64,000 nucleotides of DNA from the NCBI RefSeq assembly GCF_964355755.1, contig NC_092672.1, forward strand, positions 34,406,501 to 34,470,500, given 5' to 3'. Of this stretch, positions 24,020-37,200 are shown in pieces (positions within the stretch are counted from its first letter, which is position 1; every line of letters begins with the position of its first letter). This DNA comes from Antedon mediterranea. Taxonomy: Eukaryota; Echinodermata; Crinoidea; Comatulida; Antedonidae. The translations under genes and the position numbers were made by a program. The notes under the pieces were generated by a model. It saw only the letters and a list, made by a program, of their open reading frames with translations, made no database searches and was not told where the DNA came from.

Positions 24020-25308
24020 TCCTGACAATAACAAGGGGTTATCCGCCAAGTGCGGATAACCAAATAGATATAATATTATACAGTATTAACTCGCCATATG
24101 TTTTTAAATATAAAAATTATTGTATACAATTATTGATCTTTTTATATTTTGTATGTATTGTAATTATAATAGTTATTATAATTTGAACATCAGATAAAAA
24201 TTACAGATATGATTTTATGAATTATGAGTTGGCATATTGCTACAGTATGTTTGCATCCACATTATAATATTAATTTAATAAAACTAATGCTCTGTCTACA
24301 CTATCAAATTTTATGTGACAAAAAATGTGATGTGCCCATATATGGACATAATGATGTTATATCACTACCATATTTAGGCATATCACCACCATATTTAGGC
24401 ATATCACTACCGTATGTAGGCACATCACACTTTTTTGTCAAACTAGTTTGATAGTGTAGACAGTGCTTTAAAAAATCCTGATATTTTGGTTAAAATACAG
24501 CCTAATTTGGGAAGGTTTGAACATCTACAGATAGTTAATGTCTCAAAGGTCATAATATAATTTTTTTTTTCAATTTCTAGGGTGGAATTCCAAGTAGGTG
24601 ATCAACCCGTCAACAATTTTAGAATGATTGAGAGACATTATTTCAAAGAAAAACTACTGAAAAGTTTTGACTTCAATTTTGGATTCATTATTCCAAACAG
24701 CAAAAACACATGTGAACATATATATGAATTCCCAGGACTAGAACCTGAGCAAAGTAAGTAAGGCTGGCTTTACCAGGTTGCAGTAGTTACCGACAACTTT
24801 ATACTGCCCTCAACTTTAGTCTTGGGTTTAATTCCTGCAGTACAAAGTATTGTGTTCTTGTTGCTTAACTTCTGTCTCAACCAGCTTTTTTTCCTTTTTA
24901 TTTTGTATTATTTATACTGGGTAACCTCTTCAGTCAAAGACTGTTCTCCCGGGGGCCCAGTTATGGTCAGTGGCTGTGACTGACAGTGGCTGTGTGTGTA
25001 TTAGTACACCAGGGTAACACCTATTCGACTCAAAGGATGTACTAGGTTCTTTAAAGTGCACATGTGCTAGATGTGGATCTACGGTTCATTTTGAACCCAT
25101 TAACCTCCTTCCTGGCTATTTTTATTTCAGTCTTTGCAACATTCTAACCCTAAATAATCATTACAAAATCTGGTATTTTTTTTCAGTCAAAGAAATGGTA
25201 GAATGCCCATTTGAGACCAAATCTGACAGTTTTTACTTTGTTGACAACAAACTGATAATGCACAACAAGGCTGACTATGCTTACAATGGCGGGATAGGAT
25301 CGATGTAG
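18956..25308 (+). CDS. UNC119: UNC119 lipid-binding chaperone
   Basis: UNC119 proteins bind the myristoylated N-termini of cargo (such as transducin alpha and ciliary proteins) in a beta-sandwich pocket and release them on ARL3-GTP binding. Coding exons 18956-19136, 21510-21623, 22624-22735, 24581-24753 and 25187-25308 join in phase: 702 nt, 233 aa (vertebrate UNC119 about 240). The N-terminus is low-complexity and basic ([16 protein letters not shown]). The core matches the family: [89 protein letters not shown]. An acidic stretch ([12 protein letters not shown]) before NAGRF replaces the vertebrate linker. The start is chosen because it lies just after an acceptor and gives a normal length; the 5'UTR must be upstream. 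Confidence 0.95.
19137..21170. other. UNC119 intron 1 (coding numbering): no gene seen
   Basis: A/T-rich. A short piece near 19560-19600 (reverse of GATGAAGAAAGTCTATCTGG) recurs at about 36805-36835, so it is a dispersed repeat and not a gene. Confidence 0.4.
21169..21372 (+). repeat. SINE family 1, 3' part, tail type B
   Basis: Shares GTGCACTTTAAAGAACCTAG and ACATCTTTTGTGATGAGTA with the full copies at 36957 and 45598. It ends with the B tail (ACCACCTGTTGGTCCCGATC, GTTAGTGAGAAGTTGAATAA) as at 45598-45885. Confidence 0.7.
21657..21900 (+). repeat. SINE family 2, near full length
   Basis: tRNA-like head with box B GGGTTCAAGTCC at about 21713, then the body AACTCCACTCCCAAAGACTT and GTAGAGCATCTTGTGTATAT, ending GGATGAGTATGAAATAAA. 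In UNC119 intron 2. Confidence 0.65.
21960..22277 (-). repeat. 5S-rRNA-derived SINE (SINE3-like)
   Basis: On the minus strand, 22277 to about 22180 follows 5S rRNA: TACGGC near the start, CTCGTCAGATCACCGAAGTT, AAGCCTGATTAGAGCTTGAA, TAGGAGACCATTTAGGAATA and CCGGTGCTGTA. It lacks about ten bases of the middle 5S sequence and has many substitutions, so it is not a working 5S gene. About 200 bases of non-5S body follow to 21960, as in 5S-headed SINEs. In UNC119 intron 2. Confidence 0.7.
22375..22577. mobile_element. MITE-A copy 4, long form
   Basis: Both ends present (AGCTCTGTCTACACTATCAA; GTGTAGACAGAGCT). Contains an extra A/T-rich piece near 22425-22470. In UNC119 intron 2, 46 bases before exon 3. 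Confidence 0.88.
22869..24061. mobile_element. Possible DNA element, CpG-rich, GGTTATCCGCA ends
   Basis: GGTTATCCGCA at 22869 recurs inverted at 24051-24061, and the right end itself holds a small palindrome (GGTTATCCGCCAAGTGCGGATAACC, positions 24037-24061). The interior has CpG-rich pieces (GTGCGCACGCGCGCG, CGCGCGTGCGCGCG) and a 30-base A run near 23987. No transposase. In UNC119 intron 3. The boundaries are moderately supported. Confidence 0.5.
24290..24470. mobile_element. MITE-A copy 5
   Basis: GCTCTGTCTACACTATCAAA left arm, GATAGTGTAGACAGTGCTTT right arm, multiple ATATCACTACCATATTTAGG units. In UNC119 intron 3. Confidence 0.88.
24890..25105 (-). repeat. SINE family 1, 3' part, tail type A
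   Basis: Reverse-strand match: ACTGGGTAACCTCTTCAGTC (tail A), GGGCCCAGTT, TTCTTTAAAGTGCACATGTG. In the last UNC119 intron. Confidence 0.65.
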
Positions 25309-25513
25309 AAACAACAAAACACCAAAGAACAGAAGCAAAACACAAATACAAACCAATCACGTTAAAACAACGCTGCCGCTGCTGCTCATTGTGTAATAAT
25401 TTAATAATAATTTTCCAGAAATATATATATTCAATATTTTAAAATGTGTTGCATTGTTTGGGGAAGGGTTTTTTATGCAAGTTACGTTTGAAATTGTCTT
25501 AATCTAACAATCT

Positions 25514-25665
25514 AAAACTCTGTCTATACTATCAAACTTTATGTGACAAAAAATGTGATGATGTGATGTGCCCATATATGGACATAATGATGTCATATCA
25601 TTTCCATATTTGGGCACATCACTTTTTGTAAAACTAGTTTGATAGTGAAGACATAAATAAAGCCA
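25514..25665. mobile_element. MITE-A copy 6, degraded right end
   Basis: CTCTGTCTATACTATCAAAC left arm; the right arm reads GTTTGATAGTGAAGACATAA. In the UNC119 3' flank. Confidence 0.8.
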
Positions 25666-28232
25666 TAATTATTATAAACAAAATATAAAATACATTAAAA
25701 ACCAGATGATTCAAGTATTAAAAACAAAGCATTTATTATAATATGAAAACAAAATATTGCATATGTGATTATGCACGAACATAACAATATAAAGAAAAGA
25801 TGCATTTAAATATCTGGTTATTAAACTAATAATTATATTTTGTTAAATGTTATTATACAATCTATTGATGTACAGTATATATCATTCCACACTTGCACAG
25901 CTAATTAGTTTAATGTGTTGTATAATACACTTGGTATTTCATAACTAATATTCATATGTCTCAATGGTTGAAAAGAAAAACTTAAAAATCATGTATTGTG
26001 CAATGCATCATGGGTTACTGTACGATGCATTATGGGTTACATTGTGTGCAATGCATTGTAGGACAGGGGATTTTTTTTTTCGGGGATTTCTAAAAATATA
26101 CCAATATAATAAATAATAATAAACAATCTTATTAATTGTTTCTTATTTTACTGTTAAATTTGTCATTTTTAGTGCAATTAAGTACAGGCTATACTTTTTT
26201 TAAACAAAACTAACATTTAATTTGTTTGTATTTATATTAATTGCAATTGAAAAAAAACACATTTTCTTGGTTTGTACCATCACAATAAGTTGTGCTTTTC
26301 TGATTTTTTTTTTGTTCACAGTTTCTTCACCGTTGAATATTTTACTTCAATATGATTGTGATTTTTATATTTGAATATTTTGTAATGTGATTTAAAATGA
26401 ATTTAATTTTGTAGAAAGAATGTATTATGTTAATGAATACAAAACATAAATGTTAGGTAAACTTGTTTGTTTTACGCATGGGTGGTAATGTGTTGAAACG
26501 CACAGTATTACAGTGCGTAACATTTTAGTTTGTCTGATGTTTTGTCAATAAGATATATTATTTGTAGCTTGTTCCATTTCTCAGTTATGGACTATGTCAA
26601 AATATTCTAATGCAGTTACTGCAGAACTATTTTTTCTTTACTCTATATTCTGTTTATGCAAATTGTTTAGCAAACTTTTTTGGGGTAATCATATGCCAGT
26701 GAATGCCTCAAAACTGAAGAAACTAAAAATTTAACATAACTTTGGGACCAAACAAAGAAAGGTTCCCTTTAACAGAGGTGTCCCCTGGACTTTCCCCTCG
26801 TTTGTTTCTTGAGTGTCCGTTTAATAGCAGATTAAAAAAAAATATTTTCTGTGTGAGATCATTATTGATAGAATGTTTAAGCAACATAACATTGTTGTAG
26901 TGGTAAGGTGTAGATATTTAAGCAGGTTTAACTCTCCTAACTCTTTTTTATCAAGAAGGGTCAAAACAAGGAAAATATGACCCTAACCTTTATTTATTCA
27001 TAGGATTAAACATCTATTGGCATTCTGTTATACTACAGTATACAACTATATCCAAGAAGACTATTAATTACGGTAATTGTAAAACCAACTTAAATTGGAC
27101 ATTAAGTGGTATCTATATTCCCAAAGATGATTTTTCTGCATATCTTGTATATTTACACTTATTTTTTTACAATCTGTATAATAATTTATTTAAAAATTCA
27201 GTTATTTAATACTTAAACGTTGTCGCATTTATACACAGTTTTTCCTCGATAGATCTCAGTACAACTGGCTGAATCTGCAATTATATGTATCCTATATGTG
27301 TCGAGTAAAATGGTTGTCTTCAGTGGAACGTTCTTTCAAGTAGTTTAGTTAAAACCATTCCCGATGATAAAACAGCAGAATATCATTATAAATTATAATA
27401 TTTGTAGATATATTGTATATTATTCTAAGACAATATTAATCTCAAATGGTTTATTTCCGAGAAAAAAGAAGAATTCTGTGGAAATAAAATCAAATGTTTA
27501 TTTTTCAATCTAGCCTTGACTGCTGTGTAAATAATTGATATAATATTAAAACATAAAATGAATTGAAAAAGAACACAAATGTTGTATTTCGTTGTATTAA
27601 TTTGGTAATAAATAGTGTAATTTTTACTAGTAATTTGTTGTATGTGTGTTCTTTTATGGCACTTAAAACCCAAAATATATCTTTTTCTGTAATTATTGAT
27701 AGCTTTGGGAAGATGTACTCTACTATCAGAGACATTTCTGAACATATTCTTCCGTACGGATAGAAAACTCTAAATTGCGTGCACGTGCTAATAACACGAT
27801 GTAGCAAACAAAATTGCTACCGCCCTCTATTTTTATTGCCGCGGTTGCTAAAACAATTTTCGCGTTTAGAATTTCAATAATTTGGTATATTTTTTTGAAA
27901 GTGAAATTAAGTCGTTTAGAGAGGCATTTCATGGATTTCACCAACCTTCAAATAGACTCAAAACATTGTAATGCACTATAAATAGGTTAATTTTAGGCTA
28001 TTATTTTGCTTTAGGTGTTGATTTTCTTGTCAATTGCTAGGCCTATCAGTGAACGAGAACTGTACGATTTGTTGTCAAGTCGAAGCGTATACGTCCGCCT
28101 GAAGTTGTAGGTTAATTGTGACCATGATAAGATGTATACGGCCTAGAGATAACTAAAATGGTGAAATCATGATGACTTTAATTCTATTGACTCTATAAAT
28201 CTTCAGCTGCAATCAAATAAGGAAGGAGGACA
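25666..28232. other. UNC119-to-TCTN2 intergenic region
   Basis: No gene. A short triple repeat around GCAATGCATCATGGGTTAC lies at about 25995-26060. The last 500 bases before TCTN2 are less A/T-rich and probably contain its promoter; a GTAGCAA-N6-TTGCTAC inverted pair lies near 27803-27822. Confidence 0.45.
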
Positions 28233-31200
28233 ATGATGGAAGGCTTCTCACTTTTAAAACAAGGTTTTTTCCTTGTGAGTCTGATTCTATGCACTGTGAA
28301 CGCACAATCATCAGGTTTGTTTTTCTTTAAAGTAAATATTTTTGTGATAAATTAGTTTATTTATTTTTTCCTGTTAGTACAGTATCCAAAATCCAGTAAT
28401 TGATTTTGTTTGTCATGTTGGAATTTTAATATTTGTTACAAACAATGAATAATTATATAATATTATTTTCTGCATTTTTATTTGCCAGATCTCGTCGGTG
28501 TTGTAAATGTAGGAGATGATGCTGTAAACAACAATACAGAAATAAATTTGTTTACGGTATCAATAAATGAAAACAACGGTGAAGTTCCGATCACATTGGC
28601 TGTCTACAATCTGTCTTCCAACTCTTTAGTTTCAAACAATGATATTCAAACACAAGACGTAAGTATCTTTTGCTCTTTAAATTAATTTAACAATAAAGTT
28701 ATTTTGTATATTATTTATAATGTACCTGATTATCTATTTATAAACATTTTAATTAACTAGTTTATTATTATAGTACATGTTTGTTTACTTTATTTTGTTT
28801 ATTAATTATTCATTCATTCATTCAATCTTTTATTTCGGAAACTCTGGTCCATAGAAAGTCAATTACATATAAATGAAATAAATAAAATAAACAAAATTAC
28901 TACTACCATCTGAGGATGGCATTCCATCTGGAGAGCATCTTCGACTTAACTAAGACGTTGCTTATAATCGTTGAGATTAAAATATTTTTGCTTGCATTAA
29001 GTCTACACATCAGGCCATATATTGATATTCTTAACAATTCATAAAAAGAGGGAATTCTACATTCCGTAAACATGAGGCTGGCACTGCAATGTCAATGTAT
29101 TTTGATTAATTATGTATTTTGTTTACAGGTGATGGTATTTTGTGATGTCATAACACCATACACTGAGGGAGACACAGCTGTGACTTTCAGGACAGCGATT
29201 TTAACAAGTGCTAAGCCATCTCATATCATCCTTTTTGAGTAAGCTTGTCTAGATGTTAAGATGTTTTATAGCTTAAAAGCTACAACAAGAACAAATAATT
29301 CGAAAGCTCTGTCTACACTATCAAACTAGTTTGACAAAAAAGTGATTTGCCCAAATATGGTAGTAATGTGCCCAAATATGGTAATGATATGACATCATCA
29401 TGTCCATACAGTATATGGGCACATCATATTTTGTTGTCACATAAAGTTTGATAGTGTAGACAGAGCTTAATTATGCAATTTGTATTAATATTTTTTCTGT
29501 TTAGCATATGATCAATCAATTACATTTTTTTGGTAAATGTAAAGCCATCTGGTATCATTATTTTTACAGTATTGGCAAACAAGGACGAGCAATAGAGATT
29601 CAATGTTATGGTTACAGCAATGCACCAGGCAGCCTTTATCAAAATAGTACCAAAGGACTTACTGGGTAAGGAAATAACTTTGTATGTTTACACAGTAGCA
29701 TCAGAAATTGCTGAGTATAATATATAGTCTATTTCGTGCCTAGCTTACCTGGATAAACCGACAATAGCCCTTTCTCCTCGAAGAGCGAAATACCTCGAAA
29801 AATTTTCATTAAACACCCCTCTCCACAAATGGTATAGTCCATGAACTATGCCCTCAAGTGGGAGCCTCCCTACAAACCACCATCATCATTTCTTTTCGAG
29901 ACATGAGAGAGTAAACATGTCCTTAAGAGAGCTTGTACAGTGGTATACTGTTGCAATAAATATAATACCTGGAATTGCTGCTATATGAAGCTAAGTAGTT
30001 TTTCTTGGTTACTAGAATAAAAATATAGAATCTATGTTATTTCTTATGACCACTTACACACAACGTGGAGCAGCCGGGCGGTTTCTGTTGAGGATAGATA
30101 CGGATACGCGAGACAAGCTACGCATTTTCCGCTTATTATTACCGCTTGTCTGTGTAAATTGGTCTTATGATGGAAGAACTTTTAAATCAGAGAAGAAGAA
30201 GAATAGCCATAGACTGTAGCCATGGGAACAGCTTTCAAATTGTTGATAATTTATATTGTACAGTAACATGCTTTCAATCAATATTACAATATTATAAAGC
30301 TCTGTCTACACTATCAAACATTTGTGATGTACCCATATATGGACATGATGATGTCATATCATTACCATATTTGGGCACATTACAATTAGTTTGATAGTGT
30401 AGACAGAGCTTTAGGATACAAAACTGTCTTGTAAATAATTGATTGCTTTTATTTGTAGGTTTATTGCTGTGATAAAGAGTCCAGTTGTTGGTTTGTGCCA
30501 AGACATGATCATTGTTCCATATCTACTAGATGACACATATACACAAGAAATTACTTTACAATTATCGTATGTATTAAGCCTTGTCTACACTATCTAACAA
30601 AATATGATGTGCCCATATAAGGACATGATGATGTCATATCACTACCATATTTGCACATATCACTACCATATTTGGGCATATCACTACCATATTTGTGTAA
30701 CATTTCCATCATTTATTTAGTGATTACAATTATTTTGGTTCATTACTTTATACTTTAGAAAGACATTTTTTTTTTCAGGGAGGAAGTAATTGCAAGTGAG
30801 GTTAATATATCTTGTGAGGTAGATTCCCTTTATCAAGGTATAATTGCATGTTTTATATAATTATAATGGTAGTCTTATATAGCACCTAATACAATGTTTC
30901 TAAGTTCTTTACACACAAAAGTGATCCATATAATATCCTAAGGTAACCAAAAAAAGAACAATACTGCTCCGTTCTCCAGCACTTTGAAGCTCCAATATGA
31001 GAGCTCGCCAGAACATTATTCACAGGAGCTTGAGTGAAGGCATCTGTCTATCCTGTCCTACCAAGATGAGGCTTGGTGTATCATGGATTATAAATGCATA
31101 ATTTGTTGATATTCATAAATAGTATTTTAATAATACAGTATTGATTATTGTTAAACTTTATTGCCAATACTAATGCTGTATTTCAGTTTCTGTTTTGTTT

Positions 31201-34200
31201 TTGTAGGAGATGATTTTTTGTCTCTTGAGTTCCAAGATCAATTAGTATCAGTTGGGACAACTGAAATAAATGCAAGTATTTTCTTTCCTAACTTTTAATC
31301 ATTGCAGGATATTGTCTAAGTGCAAATCCAAATTTTATTGTTTAACTAAGGAATGCTTTGGATCAAAGAACTGAAACCTACACTTAAGGAGGAGCTTAAT
31401 AACTTAAGTTCTTAGTATTGTAGGCCTTCTTTGATGTTAATTAACCAATTAATTAGTATTTCCTGTCACCCATTGGTGTTTGTTGTTTTTGTATAATTCG
31501 ATTCGATAACTTGATCTTGAAAATGGTTCCATGATGGTTCCGAAACGTTGATCTTCTTGTTTTTTGTCATTAAATGTTATTGTAAAGTTATTTTCTTTCT
31601 ATTAAACTTAAAATTATCAATAATATTCCATAACTATTTATTTAATATTTATATATGTCACTTTACCCTTTGAAAGTTTTCCCAATATGACTTCAATAAA
31701 TGTAAATAACTTATAATAAAATAAAAATAATGTTTTTAATTTTCCTCTTCTGTATCATATAGATGAGATATACAGTGTTAGCCAAGAATCTACAACCTGT
31801 GCTAGTAAGATGTAGCGGTCAGTCGGTCAATGGTCTTCAGTACTTGAGAAACGAATCCGGTAACTATCACACATTATTGTGTTGACCAATAATTTTAAAA
31901 GGAAAAAGAAAATAAGTTAAACAGAGCAAGTGATGTTAAGGAATTGGTTTGAGAGAAGGCAAACAATTTGATACCTACCTTTGTCATCTTGGTTGTATCA
32001 TCAAGGTACACATCCATGGTTGTATCTTAGAAAACCTACAGCCAAGAATGCTAAATGGGCATAATGTATTTGTGTTACGTAGCGGCAGACGTTTCATAAC
32101 ATCTTTTATCCAACTGCCATTCGGGCACTGAATGCTTGTCAGTATACCATACTTTATTTTTGTTAGTTTTTCATTTATCTATTTTTGTCTATCTCAGAGC
32201 AAACATAATTTCTATGTATATTTTATAAGCAAATGACAATAAATGGAAGTAATTTTTCACTGATGAATGAATGAATGTTCATTGTACCACTAACCACTGT
32301 GTCGTTACTGGTTCTTTTATAGGTTCATCTGCCATGTTCGCATTTGCCGAAACATCCGTCCGGTTTGTTCCGTTTATATCCAATGTTGCCAGCACTTACT
32401 TCAAGTCATTCCTAATCCTAGGCTCAACCTTTGAAGAGGGTCAGGTGGCTTTTAGTTGTTACATCACAGCAGTGAATGACTCTCTTGAGGCTAAGCTTAT
32501 AGCTGACAACCCAGTATGTGAGAGGCCTCCGATTACGCCTAGACCACCTACTACTATTGTTCCAGTCACAGGTTTGTTTAAATTGATTAGTAAACATTTT
32601 AATTCATGATTATATGTTACAAATTTTAAATTATTATTATTAACTGTAATCACATGTGCATTATTATGGGATTACAGTATGTTTCCATACGTGTTTGATC
32701 CAAAAAATTACTGTGGTAATAATGTGCAGTGCATTGAGAGCTTGCTTATATACGCTATACAAGAATGAACTATTATCAATATTATTAATTCTGAAAATAA
32801 ACGCCTACAAAAATTATTTTTAATCTATTCAGAAAAGGGTGCCAGACCAATAGTGTATAATTTTTTGTAAAATAACTGTTAGTTAATTTTGAATAACATT
32901 TATTGCTAGAAGTCGATTGACAAAGTGTTTAAGACAGGGATGAATGAATAATAATGATAATATGTATGTTTAATATTCTATACAGACCCTTCATGTGTAA
33001 ATGCAACCTGCACCACACCTAATGTCACCACACCTGCTGCCACCACACAGACTCCCACTACCCAATCACCTTCTACGACGACGACAATGGCACCAATAGA
33101 GGACAATACTGAATGGTATTTAGAAGAATCCGTTATTGTTTTTGACGTAAGTAATTACTATCAATCGCTGAATGTCTAGTGTGTAAAGCTATGTCTACAC
33201 TATCAAACTAGTTTAACAAAAAAAGTGTGATGTGCCCAAATATGATAGTGATATGACATCATTACATTTTTTTTTCACGTAAAATTTGATAGTGTAGACA
33301 GAGCTTTAGACTATTAAGATTACGAATCATCAGATATCATAGTACTATAATAATTGTTTTGAGATTAAGATTTTAGTGTATTTGATTTTATTGAACTCAA
33401 TGTAAATTGTACTTTATACTCGATACATTTGAGAACACTTGGACATACAACCTCCAGATCTCAGGCTTGGCATTTATATCTCTAGACCACTGAGCTTTTT
33501 TGGTTAGATTTTAGTAGAGCAACATATCTGACCAATTACTTATAATTTTATTCAAATTGTTTTAAACTTTGTAGAGTGGAGATGTGTTCAAAGAAGTGGT
33601 AGCAGTCCATGACAACCTGACTGATGCCTACAGAGGGCTTTTGGTGATTACATGCTGTGCATCAGATGACATCAACCTTAACCCTCAATACACCAACCTA
33701 TCAGCTGCATTACTTATGGTGGTTGACATTGCTCAGGACATTAACATTCCTTCATGTAATACTAAAATTGATTTTAATAGTAAAATTGTTTTTACAGTAT
33801 TTAGTTCTGTCAATTAGTTTGACAAAAAAAGTCTGTTATACCCATACATGGTAGTGATATGTCTCAATATGATATTGATATGACATTATGTCCATATATG
33901 GGCACATCACATAAAGTTTGATAGTGTAGACAGAGCTTTAAGTTTATGAGCAATATTTCACTAGTTGTAACCTCTGAACTTTAGTTTCAGATAATAGCAA
34001 TCTTACGGATGAAACAGTGTTCCCTAACCCAGCATATGTTGAACTTGGACCTTGCAATTGTGACTTGACCTTAGGTCATTGCGATGTAACGTGTTGTTGT
34101 GATAAGGTAACTTGTTCAATAATACTTATATTTTTAATTCTATGAAAAAAAACTTGCATATAAACCTAACTATAATTAACACAGGTAGTCCAATCAATGA

Positions 34201-37200
34201 ATTAATTAATCAGGGTTGCCAGTCAAGTCGGCCCTAAACCATTACGGCCAAAGTCAAGTCGACCCCCACATCAGGTTGTCCCTACGTCACTCGGCCTCAA
34301 GTCAACTCGGCCTCAAGTCAACTCGGCCTCACATCAACTCGGCCTCACGTCAACTCGGCCAAAAAATAATCAACGTAAGAGTTGACTTGGGACCGACTTG
34401 ACTTGAGACGGTTTAGGGCCGACTTAGATCTAAATCATAAATCATTTATCAACTTAATTAACCAATTGCTTTTCCTATAGGATTGCTCTGACGATGACAT
34501 TGACCAGTTCACTTGCCTTCCCGGCATTCCTGGAGGATACTTCACTGACGATTGGGAGTACAGTTGTTATAACACAGACATTTTCCGGCCGGATTGGTTC
34601 CCATTTATGTGTGTAGAAACCATAAATAAAATTTTCCTTGGTTACTACTTTCCGTCGGATGTCCCTGGAGCAAGAGACAATCAAGAATTCCAAAGTTTAC
34701 AATCAAATTTACCGACAGATTATACAACATTTGAAGAGGATGAAATTAGAGATTTGAATCCGTCATCAGAATTTTCCGGAAGTGGCGGTTATACTTATGG
34801 AGCACCGGTGCAATTGCTTTATGACGACAGCAACATTGGTCTTTTAGCTTTACCTCAAAAAGGCTCAGGCAGTGGCTGTCTATGGTCGTCAAGTGTTAAA
34901 TATCAAATAGATTCTAATTCCACTTGTAGAATGAATATAACGAGCCAAACATGCCAAGTATCGTCTGCGTTAAATGCGAGATTGTTTGTACAGTCGTCAA
35001 GCGGGGCTTATCCACCATGCCCAGACGCTCCGCAAGTCATCGGCGCGTATGGTTACGTCACTGGTACTCTGTCTGTTAGTATGGTTGAATACTATTGTCT
35101 AGATGATCTAACAGATTACGTGGCCAGCACTGAGAAAAGGTCTTCATATGGTTTTTACACATTATCTTTACCGTTTGTGTATGAAAAAAAGCAACCAACG
35201 TACTCGCGTTGTGTATGGGACGATGATTTCTCAAAACCACCTGAACCGAACTATAACAGTACAACGCAAATGTGTGACAACTCGGTTGTAGATGTCCAGT
35301 ACGAGCTTGTTTGGTCGGGTGGTGAAATTTTACTTTTAAAAAGCAACGTGTATATTGGAGCAGTTCCTGTTGAACCAAGCGGTACTCAGTTATACCCGAA
35401 ATATTCTGCAAAGTTTACACACGAACCTCCATTGACATTCAGTGAGGAGACGGGAGGGGTCGAAATTACTGAAGAGGAATTCAGAAGGTCTGGCAACCCT
35501 GGCTATCAAGTGGGTGAACTTTTACTAAGTGGGGTTAGCGTGTATAATGAGGTGAACATATCTACTCCTAACCCAGCTTGTAATGATAGCGTGGCTGGTG
35601 AATGCGACTCTGCTGCGGGTGATTTAGAATTTGTGTTTGTAGACACTTCTTCTAGCACACGTCTTAAATACATAGCTTCAGGTGAGATAATTTTTTTAAA
35701 TAATTGTCACATTTGTTAAGCCTTGTCTACACTATCAAACTATTTTGACAAAAAAAATATGATGTGCCCAAATATGGTAGTGATATGCCCAAATATGGTA
35801 GTGATATGCCCAAATATGGTAGTGATATGCCCAAATATGGTAGTGATATGACATCATCATGTCCATATTTGTGATAGTGTAGACAGCGCTTTAGAACTTG
35901 ATTGATTGATTGGTTTTGTTTCAGGCCCATCTGGGTTGTGTGAAGACTCTACTTATGAAGATATAACGTTTGGAGAGGATTTATCCTCGGGATGTATATA
36001 CCGTGTAGGCCTTTCACAGTTGGACAATTGTACCCTCTTACAGCAGGATCTAGAGAGTCAGCTGAAGGCTATCATGCAGGCTGATAGGATAGCGAAAATT
36101 GGCAATGCTAGTTCCTTCAATGACAATGACTGGATTACAATATTTAGGTAAGCTTAAGGGCCTTTCACACCTGTTTTGGCACAGTTCCAGTCTGGCGCCG
36201 TCAAATCAAATTGAACATCAGTGTTTCGTATTCACATGGCTATGCACATATCGATTGGTGTATAGCCACTTGGAGCGATGTGAAAACAAAACATTGACGT
36301 TCGTTTTGGTTTGCCGGCGCCAGACTGGAACATGTTAAAGACCCTTTACCCATGTTTATTTAACTTGGTAAAGGTCTCAAGGATTGTGAAAGTGAGGAGA
36401 AGAATACTAAGTATGTATGAAATTAATAGACGAACTTTAAGATTACTGAAAAATGTTTGGGATATGTGATACAAATTTGTGATGACAAGTAGAATGTTTT
36501 TTTTTATTTCACAGAGAGCCAATTGAGTATGAGGTGACATCAACTGCAGAGCCATACCAAGAGAGAGTGAATGAAGTCCTAGAGTCCTTAATTGGCACTT
36601 GCTTCCATATGCCAGTGGGTGTTCATCTGCAGATACTCTATGCCGATGCTGGGATGGTGAATGGGGTCATACAACAGGAAGTGGTTGCTGCTAAAATAAG
36701 GTTTTTCTATTTTCACAAATTTTGCAGTTTATTTAGGTTGTGGGTACCTTTGGTTTGGTCTACTAGCGTTCATGTTCCCAACTAGTTATCCATTCATAGA
36801 AGCACTGATGAAGAAAGTCTATCTGGTGGTGACTATAGAATGGTCCCAAGACATGATTATACTTCGGCATTGGTTTGTTTGGTTTTCAGGTTTTTTTTAT
36901 ATACTTAGGCAACTTAAGCAAAATATTTCACTAAAAGGTGGCAATCCATGTTCACAAGTGAGTGAGTGGCCGAGCGGTTAAGACAGTGGAACCGTAATTA
37001 CCTAGCCATAACAACGGCAGGGGTTCGAGGCTCACTCACTCCATGGTTCTGGTGGTAGAACGAGTCTTCTCGGATAAGGACTATAAACCGTAGGTCCAGT
37101 GTACACATCTAGCTCGTGTGCACTTTAAAGAACCTAGTACATCTTTCGAGACGAGTAGGGGGTTACCCCGGTGTATTAGTACATCACAGCCACTGATCAC

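Noticed and set aside
23529-24063. Minus-strand ORFs with poly-Phe
   Set aside because: Poly-Phe is the translation of the A run; the ORFs lie in a non-coding insert.
27803-27822. RFX X-box upstream of TCTN2
   Set aside because: GTAGCAA-N6-TTGCTAC is symmetric but does not fit the X-box spacing; not strong enough to call.
36961-37035. tRNA-Leu/Ser-like sequence with box A and box B
   Set aside because: Continues into a SINE body shared with other copies and lacks proper acceptor pairing, so it is not a tRNA gene.
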